Positions 1 to 9,960 of a DNA stretch of 64,000 nucleotides are shown here, one piece after another. The notes beneath the pieces were generated by a model, which worked only from the letters and a program-made list of their open reading frames with translations, was not told the origin of the DNA and did no database searches. Position 1 is the first letter of the stretch, and each line of letters begins with the position of its first letter. Source of the DNA: Neoceratodus forsteri (lineage: Eukaryota > Chordata > Ceratodontiformes > Ceratodontidae). Position numbers and translations under genes: made by a program. The stretch spans positions 219,518,501-219,582,500 of the forward strand of contig JADMNL010000022.1 in the NCBI GenBank assembly GCA_016271365.2, given 5' to 3'.

Positions 1-700
1 AGCCAGTGCATTGCACCACTCCCCACATGTCCCGCTCCCTTATTCTATACAATATGTAATTATATATGTATTATTATTTGTTTTGTGTAACTACTCTTTA
101 TGCACGTTGCAGGGTTATTAGGAATATAACAGTTCTGCCCCAAGACCTATTGAGGAAGTGATGAAAGAACAGTTTCATACTTACAGCTACTTGTGAGGGA
201 GGGCCAGTCAATATGGGGCATATTAAAATCTCCCAAGCTTTTTACATCTTTTTGGTTTGAGAAGTTGGAAATATCCATTAAGAGTTCTGTTTTACAGTTT
301 AAATCCGATGTTTGGAGGCTATAGCAGTTTCCTATAATTATTTGTGGCAAACCCTTAAATTGCACTCATACCCAAACACTTTCAGTACTATTTTGGGAAA
401 AGATTTTATGGGAAGGGATGGCATCCCTGACGTATATACAGACGCCCCCACCTTTTTTACCAGATCTGTCCTTATGATATAAATTATAACCCTGTATTTA
501 TTGATTCCATATTGAGTTAGCATCCCGCCAAGTTTCTGCTATCGCTATAATGCCTAGGTTTAAAAGTTTGCTTTTTGCCTCTAGTTCCGCCAGTTTACTT
601 AAGTTAAGGGATCATGCATTAAGTGACAGTATTTTACAAGTTTTATGATGCTGGTTTATAGTTGGTGCTAGAGACATTGGAAATTTCCCATTCTCCCTCT
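1..700 (-). pseudogene. LINE ORF2 start: APE endonuclease fragment (CR1/L2 group)
   Basis: Read on the minus strand from about 690 down, the translation matches the start of an apurinic-type endonuclease of a CR1/L2-group non-LTR retrotransposon. It has an N-terminal 'SLNLSKLAELEA' stretch, then an 'AIAETW' motif (catalytic Glu), 'HKDRSGKKGGGVCIYVRD' and degenerate sequence beyond. In-frame stops lie near 605 and 490 and the frame shifts repeatedly, so the copy is dead. It runs off the left edge of the window, so the reverse transcriptase part is not visible. It lies downstream of the ORF1 relic at 1290-2063 on the same strand, with a GC-rich SINE insert between them. The endonuclease assignment rests on motif order read by eye. 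Confidence 0.7.
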
Positions 701-704
701 TCAT

Positions 705-1285
705 GTATATTCTTTCTATTTTTGCACCCTACTGCAGCACACTGGTGGGGGCATCCAGCTGCAGCCCCCCCCAACCCCAGAGGATTGCAGGCTCACTCGA
801 TATGAGGGGGTCCAGTATGGCTGTTCCAACCTGCCAGAGCGTCTCCCTTTACCTCTCCATCATGGGCTAGCCTGGACCCCCACGACGTGATTCCATGAAC
901 AGGCCTTCTAGGCCAGTGGGGTCATGGCCATCAAGCTGCACTGTGGTGCCCAGCCATTTTTCCTCCAATCAGTGCCACTGGAGCTGGCAGTGCAATGTCG
1001 CCCACTGCATACACGAGGCATCTTGCCGTGCTCCACCCCTTTTTGGCATCATGACTTGTGCTGCCCCCAGTCATCACCACAGGCTGCTCCAGTGCAGTGC
1101 AACCCTGCTGACCCACCCCAGAGGGAGGAGATCAGCCCTGGAGTGCTCAGTGCACCCTCTCCCCTGCCAACCCCCGGCATTTGGAGTCCATTCCCGAACC
1201 CGGGTCACCAGTGTAGTGCAAGGTGTGGCATCCAGCACCTCAGCCCTCAGCTCCACCAGGCCAGCTCCCCCTTCATGTTTAGTTT
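705..1285 (-). mobile_element. tRNA-headed SINE, GC-rich, inserted between LINE ORF1 and ORF2
   Basis: This GC-rich block interrupts the AT-richer LINE. On the minus strand it begins near 1265 with a tRNA-like head: 'GAGGGCTGAGGTGCTGG', then 'TGGTGACCCGGGTTCGGG', which resembles a Pol III B box. The same head, in the same order, occurs at 36268 (plus), 52790 (minus) and, weakly, 52090 (minus), which defines a family of roughly 500 bp. The 3' end abuts a short T-rich stretch (A-rich on the element strand) near 700-720. Open frames of 124-130 codons on the plus strand here look like GC-driven chance ORFs, because they are not kept in the other copies. Confidence 0.6.
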
Positions 1286-1289
1286 AAAT

Positions 1290-2063
1290 AGTTGTTGATT
1301 ATGCTTAAGAAGGTTTTACCCAACATGGTACTGTCTCTTCTACTAAGATGCAGACAGTACCAGCTGAATAGGGGTGGTTTGTCAACAACGTTTTCCCAAT
1401 GTGTTATGCAGGGATGTTTTGTTTAATGCACCATTTCCTTAGCCAAACATTGGTTTGCTTTATTCTTTTAGTGATGTACTGGGTAGCTCTGGGAACAGGT
1501 AGTATCTCTGAAAAGCAAACAGTACAGCCTGTTTCGACAAGTAAGTTGTTAAGTGCAATATAGTCTTATTTTAATTGTTCAGGACATGTGCATTGTATGT
1601 CATTTATTCTGGCATGTATGACAACAAAAGGATTATTACCTGTTTTTTGTAAAATATTAGGGATCATAGCAGTGATTTCAGATACTTTTGCCCCTCTAAA
1701 ACTAGAACAGGTACAATTTAACTTATCAGGTTTGCAAATAGCGATGTCTAGATGTTTTGTAATGGAATCACCCAAAACAAAGATCTGTTTGGGTTCAGAT
1801 GCTGGTGTGGTAGGGGTGGGCAGCTCTGTGGGAGAAAGTAAGGGTTGTTCTGTGCTTCCAGTTTTTTTAATGACTGTTATTGGGGCTTTTATAGTCTTTT
1901 CAGTGTGAGAATAAGTTGGCTGATCAGAGTTTGAGGAGATTTCATCAAGCATAATGTCTTTCAAAGGATCAACTTTATTTTGAAGAGGTATTTGGGAGTG
2001 TTTGTGAATCTGGCCCCCTCTACGTTTGTAATTATTTTTAGTAACTAATGCCCAGTCCTCCAC
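1290..2063 (-). pseudogene. LINE ORF1 with SGNH-hydrolase/esterase-like domain
   Basis: This is the minus-strand ORF1 relic of a CR1/L2-group LINE. After a basic, low-complexity N-terminal half it carries 'IFVLGDSITKHLD' (GDSI block with the nucleophile Ser) about 95 residues in. Then come 'FRGAKVSEI' and 'VVIHARINDI', where the family usually has a G-T-N-D block, so the Gly/Thr are altered. A TAA stop at 1566-1568 ends the long open frame. Reading through it, the homology continues ('DYIALNNLLVETGC', 'NVWLRKWC') to about 1290, with another stop near 1402. Esterase-type ORF1 proteins are known from several CR1/L2-clade LINEs. The copy is inactive. The plus-strand 106-codon ORF over the same bases is a shadow. 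Confidence 0.7.
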
Positions 2064-2420
2064 AGATGAGAGTGTTTGGTCAGGTTATACTTCTAGGTTC
2101 GTAGGGTCCACAGTAGGGGTATTAGTAACCTGTGGAACTGTTAGTTGTTCTACCATATTATCAATGAAGTTTTCAAGTACCTCTATTTCTTCACTAACTG
2201 CTTTTCTATTTAGAAGCCCAGCTATTTGCTCCTGTAGAATACTTATAAGCAAGCATTAATCACAAGTGAATTCTGGTGAGGGATCTCACTGGCAATACAT
2301 GTGACATTGGCAGCATTCTTTGAAAGGGACTTCCATTTTAAGGGCCATAGATGTACAGTATACGTACTGTTACTCCGATAATACAAACGTGTATACTTAT
2401 ATTGGTTTAGGTGATCAGCT
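2064..2420. other. No gene seen; probable LINE 5' region or unique spacer
   Basis: This is ordinary AT-leaning sequence between the ORF1 relic and the L2 3' end. I see no recognisable motif beyond a possible N-terminal continuation of ORF1 up to about 2200. Confidence 0.4.
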
Positions 2421-2424
2421 TAAT

Positions 2425-3900
2425 AATAATAATAGTAAATAATAAAACTTTCTTTTTATGGTGCCTTTCAAATACCAAGGCGCCTAACAGATTTCAAATC
2501 ACAAGTCAAACATCAACAACAGACATCATATAAAATCAGTAGTATCATCATACCATCAGTCACCGAATGCCTGGTGCCATAAAAAAGTTTTCAATGCTTA
2601 CTTAAATCCCTCCATGGTCATGCACGCTCATAATGAATGGGGTAGAGAATTACAGAGGGTTGGGGCTGCATGCATAAATGCTCTGGCCCCAGAAGATTTC
2701 AAACACACCCTTGGAATCTCTAGCAACCCCTTGTCAGCTGAGTGGAGCGATTGCACAGGGCAGTAAGGGACCAGAACCTCTTTCAGGTAATCTGGTTCCA
2801 GTCCACATAGGGCTTTAAAAGTCAGAAAACCAACTTTAAAGGTAATCCACCATTGAACAGGCAGCCAGTGTAGTCCATGCAGCACCGGCAAAATATGACA
2901 GGATTGAGATGATCCTATCAAAAGCTGGGCTGCCGCATTCTGCACCAGCTGCAAGTGAGGGATTTCCACTCCAGATAGCCCTAGGTAAAGGGAGTTGCAA
3001 TAATCTAAGTGCAAGGACACAAAAGCATGAACCACGGTAGGAAGGCCACCAGATGGAACAAGGTGCTTAATCCTGGAGATATTAATTAGATGGTAAAAGG
3101 AAGATTTGATGACGGTCGACACCTGTGAATGAGGGTCAGCCCTTCATCAAAAATTATCCTCAGGTTTCACACCTGTTCAGAGGTTGGGAGTGATAAGCCT
3201 CCAAAAAAAAGACCAGAAGGTGAACCAACCCCCAACCCCTCCCATCCGGTGACCTGGGTCCACAACTAGCACCTCAGTCTTTTCCGAGTTCAGCTTCAAC
3301 CAACTGGAATTCATCCACTCCTAGATTTCAGTGAGACAGCTATTAAAGACTGAGAGAGCTCCATCCTGGTCAGGTGCAAAAGAAAGGTAGTGTGGGGTAT
3401 CATCAGCATAGCAGTGAAACCTCAGCCCATACCTTCTTACAGTGTCTACTAGGGGCAGCATATACACTGCGAACAACATGGGGGACAACACTGAGCCCTG
3501 AGGTACCCCACATGATAGCGAAACTGGGTCTGAGGAATAAACCCTGGACACCACTTTTTAAGTTCTTCCCACGAGGAATGATGTAAACCACCCAAGGACT
3601 GTACCTGACAGTCCACAGGTGAATCTCAGATGGTTCAGTAGCACCCCATGGTCCACGGTGTCCAACGCTGATGACAGATCCAGAAGAACCAAGATGGAAT
3701 GGCTCTTCCGGTCTCTAGCCATCAGGAGATCACTGAGCACTTGAACCAGCACTGTTTCAGTACTCCAGCTCCCCAGACTCCCCAATGGACACAGCAGACA
3801 TGCGTGGAGATGTGCGTGTTTCTGCATGCATCTCCGCGTGTGATGATGCGCACTTGCCCTGCTCGCTGCAGGGCATTTAGAAATACTGGTCATGTGACCT
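2425..3900 (-). mobile_element. L2-type LINE, 5'-truncated reverse transcriptase copy
   Basis: Minus-strand fragments give the ordered RT core of an L2 element. They read 'VLLDLSSALDTVDH' (about 3690), then 'CGVPQGSVLSPMLF' and 'YMLPL' (about 3500), then the catalytic 'FHCYADDTPHY' (about 3400). The C-terminal RT region runs from 3122 to 2628 ('FVSLHLDYCNSLYLGL'). A stop and a frameshift near 3560 and another between 3320 and 3120 separate the open pieces, so it is not coding-competent. The 3' UTR continues to an AT-rich tail with AATAAT repeats near 2425. The 5' truncation is near 3780, where the sequence changes to an unrelated T/G-rich stretch. A related L2 3' end is nested in a CR1 at 7088-7415. 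Confidence 0.85.
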
Positions 3901-4344
3901 GGAAGGATTGCACAAGGTAACAGATCTGTTTAGAGTCAAAATCACTATAACAGCACAAATGATGTATTTAAAACCCATGATAGTGAGGTAGAGTATATAA
4001 AAACACTACTGTTGTGTCAGTAGCAATAAAACATGCAGCAGACTGAGTTTGTAGTTTCTTAGCTGTTCACAGAAAAACTACTACTCCCCTTCCTGCTTCC
4101 TGCAGATCACAGGGCTCCAAACACACAGTGTAACACTATATTAAGCAGTCGAATTTCACAAGGTATATTTAAAACTGCATTCAGGTGATGCCTTTTAGTG
4201 CTACAGTTGCACCAGCAGCAATTAGGCACACTAAAAATCTTTGTTAACCCAGTGCATCTGTAATCACCTGGATGTATTTCAGGAGGTCCTGAAAGGACCT
4301 GCATGAATGGCAATATGATTGTACTATCTCAAAAACTAAAGAAA
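3901..4344. other. No gene seen
   Basis: This is spacer between the L2 copy and the next inverted-repeat element. The 68-codon minus-strand ORF has no recognisable motif. Confidence 0.4.
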
Positions 4345-4644
4345 TGCATTGCAAAAAAACTTTGTTAATGTACTAGTTAACCCTAACGCTCCCCTCACTC
4401 TTTTATACTCTGCATATTTGAACTTATTTGCTGATGGAATGGGGGAGCATTAGGGTGGTTTATAACCTAAAGGAAGACCCCAGGCCTGATTTACCAAGAC
4501 CTAGGACAGCCAAAATCGTAAAGTTTTTTTCTTTTTGCTTCTTGCAGGATGGGGTATTAGGGTTGGAAACCCTAACACCACATTTCCCTACTCTTGTTGG
4601 TTTAACCCTAACTGGTGCATTAACAAAGTTTTTTTTTTGCAATA

Positions 4645-4647
<3 letters not shown>
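4345..4647. mobile_element. MITE-like element with ~36-bp terminal inverted repeats
   Basis: The left end (4349-4384) starts TTGCAAAAAAACTTTGTTAA. The right end (4610-4643) is its reverse complement with few mismatches, so the ~300-bp unit has terminal inverted repeats. Inside it, short TTAGGG/CCCTAA-like words occur in both orientations (near 4377, 4451, 4557 and 4601). The unit abuts a TA microsatellite on the right. It has no coding capacity. The superfamily is not identified because the target-site duplication is hidden by the TA repeat. Confidence 0.75.

Positions 4648-4679
<32 letters not shown>
4648..4679. repeat. TA microsatellite
   Basis: About 16 TA units, directly at the right end of the inverted-repeat element. 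Confidence 0.95.
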
Positions 4680-4682
<3 letters not shown>

Positions 4683-4982
4683 TATAATAATGCATAGTAG
4701 TGTGTTTATATAATATATTTGAATAATGTATATATGTGTATAATGTATATAAATATTGCTTACTACAATTACCAAAGATTTCTATGTTATGCTTGTAAAC
4801 AATTGTATGTTGTCAACATTTTTTGTATCCTAATGATGTGGAACCTCTGTAAATGAGCTTCTAGCACAAAGGTATTGTAATCCGAGAAATAATAACTAAA
4901 TAAAATAAATAATGTATATAAATAATGTGTATAACTGTATGTAAATACGTAATAAATAATGTATATAAAAATGTATGTGAAT
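4680..4982. repeat. AT-rich degenerate tandem repeat (AATAATGTATAT-like)
   Basis: Variants of TAAATAATGTATATAAATAA repeat irregularly. The same word family dominates 5310-5350 and 5640-5900. Confidence 0.7.
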
Positions 4983-4984
4983 AC

Positions 4985-5300
4985 CACTACAAGACCACTC
5001 TTACAATTGTAAAAGTGGTCTCACACACATTCTTATGGTATGAGACCCACAAACCAATGCTGAGCACCTCTGATACCACAAGGATGTAAGTGAGACTGCT
5101 CTTACAACTGTATCAGTGGTCTCAGTGGTGGTATTAATATATTATTGATAAAGCTTAATTAATAACAGATTAATTTAAAAAACATACTTACCTGAACATG
5201 CCTATTTCCAGGGTAGCTGTTTTCACAGAATAAGAATGTCTCACCTGCAGTGGAAAGGAGTGCTTCAATTGGGTGGGAGCACTCTTGCAATCTATAATTT
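4985..5300. mobile_element. Interspersed repeat, family shared with 57990-58340
   Basis: This segment contains 'CTTACAACTGTATCAGTGGT', 'TATATTATTGATAAAGC', 'CTATTTCCAGGGTAGCTG' and 'ACAGAATAAGAATGTCTCAC'. The same blocks occur in the same order and orientation at 57990-58340 inside the J-C intron. Inverted short blocks (a 'GTAAAAGTGGTCTCA' type word against a 'TGAGACTGCTCTTAC' type word) suggest a foldback MITE. There is no ORF. Confidence 0.6.
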
Positions 5301-5640
5301 GCATTAATGTGTTTAAATAATGTATATGAATGATGTATATCAATAATGTTTATGTAAGTAATAAGTCAAGACAGGGTGTACATTAAAGGATTTTAATACA
5401 TACCCCAGGGGTGTAGTAAGGCATGAGACTGAAGGCCAAGTGTCCTTTCACCCCTGGCAAGTGCATTAAAATCCTATGATGTACACCCAGGAGGGGTTTA
5501 TTACGCTTATAAAAGAAGTAGTATTTTTGGGGGGAGGAAAATGAGATTTGGCACCTGTCTGTGCATTTATTGTTATTTAATGTATGGTCAGGCGATGTCT
5601 CTCAGTCATTGAAATTTCTAGATTTCTCTTGCCATTTTAT
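5301..5640. other. No gene seen
   Basis: Non-coding spacer. A pair of inverted words, 'GACAGGGTGTACATTAAAGG' near 5371 and 'TGATGTACACCCAGG' near 5477, suggests another small foldback element around 5365-5500. Confidence 0.4.
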
Positions 5641-5905
5641 AAACATGTATACATAAGGTTTATAAATAAGGTGTATTGATCTGCATAAATAATATATATA
5701 AATATATTTAAATAATTATATAAATAATGAGTATAAATAATCTAAATAATGTATATTACTTTATATAAGTAATGTGTATGAATAATGTGTATAAATAATG
5801 TATATAAATAATGTGTATTAATATGCATAAATACTGTATTTGAATATTGTTGAATAATGTATAGAAATGTGTATAAATAATATATATAAATAATGTGAGA
5901 AGCAT
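5641..5905. repeat. AT-rich minisatellite-like tract
   Basis: Repeated 'ATAAATAATGTGTATAAATA'-type words with variable spacing. The 68-codon minus-strand ORF (Tyr/Ile/His-rich) is simply a translation of this repeat. Confidence 0.8.
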
Positions 5906-5944
5906 TTTCAAAAGAATCCATCCAGCAGTGAAGGTCCCCTAATT

Positions 5945-6245
5945 TCAACAGCAGGCTTGCATCTGCATGAGTCTGAATTTTGCATCCATCTAACCAACAT
6001 AACTTTTACATGCATTTGATCAAATCTGTGTAAATAAATGAGATACAAATTGAATTTGCGTTCTTTTATTTTGTTGGACACAAATTGGTACTTTTGGACA
6101 CAAATTCAGACAGAAATTATGATGCAGATGCATCTTTTAAAATTTGGTGCAATTATGGATGCAATTTAGGATTTAGGGAATCACATTTGGATGCAGATGC
6201 AAGTGGATCTGCAGACGTGTCTGAATATGAGACTTTTGACTCCCC
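5945..6245. mobile_element. Short interspersed element; 79-bp core recurs exactly at 9249-9327
   Basis: It is bounded by inverted words: 'GCATCTGCATGAGTCTGAA' near 5958, and its approximate complement near 6205-6230 (GATCTGCAGACGTGTCTGAA region). Bases 6134-6212 are identical to 9249-9327. The content is rich in GCATCTGCATCC-type words. There is no credible ORF. Confidence 0.55.
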
Positions 6246-6529
6246 CAACCCCCAAAATAGAATTTGTCTTTAGTTTTCTACACTGTTGATAATTGTGTGT
6301 GTGGGGGGGTATACTAACCAAGCATCTTTCCTGTTTCTGCATACAGCCTGGTATGTGGCCTCTGCATCCACTCCAGGTGAGAGAGCAGTCTGCTGACTCC
6401 CATATGTAAGTCTGCCACAGACTAGAGAGGGAGTCCTTCCATTGCCAGAAAGAAAATCACAGTTGGTATCAGTGGAAATCAGTTACACAACCTGCTACAT
6501 CTCACTTCCCACTTCTTCATTACAAACAT

Positions 6530-8212
6530 AGGTACATACATAGTGATGGCAGAAAAAGGAACATGGGCCCATCCAGTCTGCCCACCCTGACTAACTACTC
6601 TGCACTGACCATTTGTTTCTGCTACCCCTTTTCTAACTAATCCCACATGACTCTCCCATCCCTGTTGGAAGCTGCTTACTGATTTGGCCTGTGCCATTTC
6701 CTCGGGCAGCTTGTTCTACTTGTCCACCAGTCTTTCATTGAAAACGTGCATGTGGATGTCCCTTTTGAATTTGACCACTGCAAGTTTCAGTAAGATCCCC
6801 CTTGTCCCTATATTTGAGCTCGAGGAAGAAAGCACCTTGGCATCCACCCTATTTATTCCATGCAGATTCTTTTATGTTTTGATCATGTCACCCATTTCCC
6901 TCCTTTTGTCAAGGGTGTTAAGTCTACAACCTCTTCTCATGTGTCTTGTATCCTAGTCCATGGACCTTCTTGGTTTCCCTGCACTGTACTGCTTCCACCT
7001 TGTTGAAGTCTTTCCTTAGGTGTGGACTCCAGTACTTTGCATGATATACCAGATATGGTTACACCAGTAACCTGCACAATGAAAGACTCACTTAATAATT
7101 AATAGGATTTTTATGGCACCTTTAACAAAATTTCAAGGCACTGTACAAGATCAGGAGACACATAATTAAGTAGTATTGAAAGCTAGCTGGTAGAGGTGAG
7201 TATTCAGTTTGCTTTTAAATGTCACAAGATCAGTTCAGGCCCAGATGTCTAGTAGTAGACTGTACCAGAGATGTTAGCTGCAGACTAAGAAGTCTTGGTC
7301 ACTAAAAGTGGCTGGCCTGATGGTCTCAGTGGTCTGAACATTGTAGAGATGTATGTCAGAGAACCTAAGTTGACAAGTGGGAGATATAATTGAATTTTCT
7401 AGAGCCAGTAAGGACTTGGGTGGCAGCATTCCCCGGCTTCCGCTGCATATACCCTTCCCTATGCATCCCAGCATGTTGTGTGCCTTATCTACTGCTCTAT
7501 TATAGTGTGCAACTGTTTTCAGGCTCTACAGTATCATGCATCCCAGAACCTTTTCTTCTGTGGGGCTTTCCATTGCTACCCCCGTTTCATATTGCACTCG
7601 TTGGTCCATTTCTCCAGTGTGCATCACCTTGCATTTTTTTAGTGTATAAGTCCAGCTACCATATCTTTGACCAGTTCTCCAACCATTTCAGTTCCTCTCC
7701 AAGTTCCCTTCCTCTGTGTCCACCTTGCACAGATCTTCATGTTGTCTGTGAGGAGGCAAATCTTGCTTTGGATGCTTTCCCCTATGTCACAAGAAAAGGA
7801 CCAAGACCAGCACCAACCTCTACTGCACTTGTTACATCCCTTGCTTCTGAAAACTCCTTATTTACTGCAAGCCTCTGTGTTCTTCCCCTTAGCCAGTTCT
7901 CTAACCAAGTCACCATTTTTTTTCACCTCTAAGTCCCTTAGCTTTTTTTTTTACTAGCCTCCTGTGGGGGACTGAGTCAAATGCCTGGTGAAATCTGAAT
8001 ACACTACATTGGCTGCCTGTCCCTTATCAGCTGCCTTGGTTAACCAGACAGAGAAGTTGGCCAGATTTGTCCTGCAAGACCTTCCTCTATTGAAGCCATA
8101 TTGTCTGAGTCCTGTAGCCCATTTCCCCCCAGGAAGTCCACTAGTTTCTATCTTAGTATAGACTCCATAATCTTTACGACTATAGATGTCAAACTGACTT
8201 GTCTATAATTGG
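6530..8212 (-). mobile_element. CR1-type LINE, 3' part, interrupted by an L2 fragment
   Basis: Read on the minus strand from 8212 down, it starts at the RT block 'NYRQVSLTSIVVKIMES' and continues through degenerate RT sequence with many stops. It ends with the CR1 C-terminal and 3' UTR region around 6500-7080. The conserved 3' words 'GGCCCATCCAGTCTGCCC' (plus-strand reading, near 6564) also end the CR1 copies at 32890 and 37750. An L2 3' end (7088-7415) sits inside. CR1 homology resumes on each side at the matching point, judged by comparison with the copy around 33480-33560. No coding capacity remains. Confidence 0.75.
7088..7415 (-). mobile_element. L2 LINE 3' end nested in CR1
   Basis: The 3' tail 'AATAATTAATAGGATTTTTA' and 'GGCACCTTTAACAAAATTTC' corresponds to the L2 tail at 2425-2490 ('TTTTTATGGTGCCTTTCAAA'). 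The minus-strand translation near 7270-7470 ('IRPATFSDQDFLVCS') resembles the L2 C-terminus. The CR1 sequence is collinear across the insertion. Confidence 0.7.
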
Positions 8213-8214
8213 TC

Positions 8215-8880
8215 TGCGTAAAAGTGGCAGGAAAAATTAGCCTGGAAACTATAGACCAGTTAGTCTGATATCTAAAGTTGGGAAAATAATGGTGACTATC
8301 CTAAAAGAAGAACTGATGTATGTCTTGGAGGATATGGGGTTACATGACTCATATCAGCATGGATGTGGTAGCAGGGGGCCATGCCAGATGAATCTAATTG
8401 AGTTGTTTGACTGGGTGATAAGGGCAGCTGATAAAGGCCAGCAGTAGACATAATATTTAGACTTTAGTAAGGCACCTGGCTCAGTCCCTCATTTGAGATT
8501 TGTCAAGAAACTTGCAGACTAGGTTGTAGAAGAAAACAAGTAACTTGGGTGGCAAAGAGGCTGAAGGGAAGGACTCAAAGCGAGGTTGTAAATGGTGACT
8601 TTTCAGTGGTAAGAAAGGCCAAGAGTGGAGTGCCACAGGGATCAGTGTGTGGGCCCTGTTCTTTTTATGTATTTATGTGTGATTTTTTTGTAGGCAGAAG
8701 GAGCAGGGTCTGCCTATTTGCAGATGACATAAATATCAATGCAAGCATAGATACAGAAGAAGGGATTCGAAAAATGAGAGACGATCTGAAAAGACTGGTC
8801 AAATATTAAGCAGCTATGCTTTGACACACAGAATAATGCAAAGTCATGCATTTAGGAAAAATAAACCTGATACTATATAA
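8215..8880 (+). pseudogene. CR1-type LINE RT fragment, plus strand
   Basis: The plus-strand translation shows the CR1 RT order. It reads 'NYRPVSLISKVGKIM' near 8245, 'LIELFDWVIRAADKG' near 8395, 'YLDFSKAPGSVPH' near 8460, then 'SGVPQGSVCGPCSFYVFM' near 8625. The catalytic block near 8705 reads 'CLFADDININAS' (ADD intact). 'NNAKSCI' and 'GKINLILYK' follow near 8835-8875, after which homology stops. Stops are frequent. It starts at the same RT residue as the minus-strand CR1 copy ending at 8212, so the two form a head-to-head inverted pair. The missing 3' part may be the CR1 piece at 15020-15365. Confidence 0.75.
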
Positions 8881-8999
8881 ATGAGGAGTTTTGGTCATAG
8901 GTGCCAGAATAGGGGAGCCACTATGGCCATGCTCCTGCCACTTTCATAAGTTGTAGGGCCCGGCCCTATCAGTTTTTACAAACATGTTAATTTATTACT

Positions 9000-9960
9000 A
9001 GGGACTTACTGGAAACTAGGTAAATTTGAAATTGGTCTGGTGGATTCATTTACTCATCAGGGTCACCATGTCATCAAATGGCAGCTGGGGCAAGCATACG
9101 AGAGATATGGAAATCAGGCTAAGACAAGTTGCAGGAGCATTGCAAAAATGTAGTAGACAGTATGGGGGAAATTCAGTACGCCCTTTACTAGAAGCACGTA
9201 GAGAAAAATATATCTCCATGGCTTTGTACCTTTGTGAAAATTGGTGAGCTTTTAAAATTTGGTGCAATTATGGATGCAATTTAGGATTTAGGGAATCACA
9301 TTTGGATGCAGATGCAAGTGGATCTGCTGTCCCACACAGCTTTAGAAATTCCACTGAACAAATTATATAAAGTATTGGGATTTGGTCCTTCAGTACCTGC
9401 CCATTTGATCAGGGCAGAATTGGGTATGGATAATCTTACTGCAGACGCAAGCACAAGAAGAATAAATTGTTGGATCAAGCTCTCCAGATTATGTAAAGAT
9501 AGACTTCCATTCCAATGCCTCCTTGAAAAAAATAAATGGCAAAATATAAGGTGTAGAAAATCTTTCTGGCATAACACAGTCAAGAAAAATCTTGATACAT
9601 ATGGTCTTAAAATGTTGAAGAAATATATCAAAATGGGCATTAAATTTAGCCCTAAATTTAAAGGCTATGTGAAAGTTAAAAAGGGAAAATTCCATTGCAG
9701 ACTGGACATGGAAAATATAAGAAAACTTAGAATAGCACCATGGTCAATTAATAATGATATAAACTACTTTTTTTTAGATTCTACCTTGACAAATTTACAG
9801 ACCCATTGAAAAAAAGTAACATCATTTTAGCAAGATTTAATAAAGTATTAGACCAGGTAGCAGTACAAGGTATATGCTCTAAACCTGAACCAGAAAATGT
9901 GTCTCATGTAATCTTTAATTGCACATGGTCCGAGTCTAGTAATAGCAAACATTTCTATTC
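9000..9960 (+). pseudogene. Non-LTR retrotransposon RT C-terminal region (first part)
   Basis: The translation from about 9026 ('RQVAGALQKC', 'VRPLLEARREKYISMALYL') continues after a 79-bp insertion at 9249-9327 into a 167-codon frame. That frame contains 'LNKLYKVLGFGPSVPAHL' and 'RAELGMDNLTADAS'. The layout (thumb region, then 'LIRAELG', then a Cys/His-containing end 'SHVIFNCTW' near 9900) is that of the C-terminal part of a LINE ORF2. I cannot place the clade. It is cut at about 9960 by an inserted block and resumes at about 10800. Confidence 0.6.
9249..9327. mobile_element. 79-bp insertion identical to 6134-6212
   Basis: This block matches the earlier copy base for base and breaks the LINE frame between the 'LCENW' and 'LLSHTALE' blocks. 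It may be a small MITE fragment or a patch from template switching. Confidence 0.65.

Noticed and set aside
895..1298. Overlapping plus-strand ORFs of 124-130 codons
   Set aside because: They lie in a GC-rich SINE on the opposite strand, have no motif, and are not kept in the other SINE copies.
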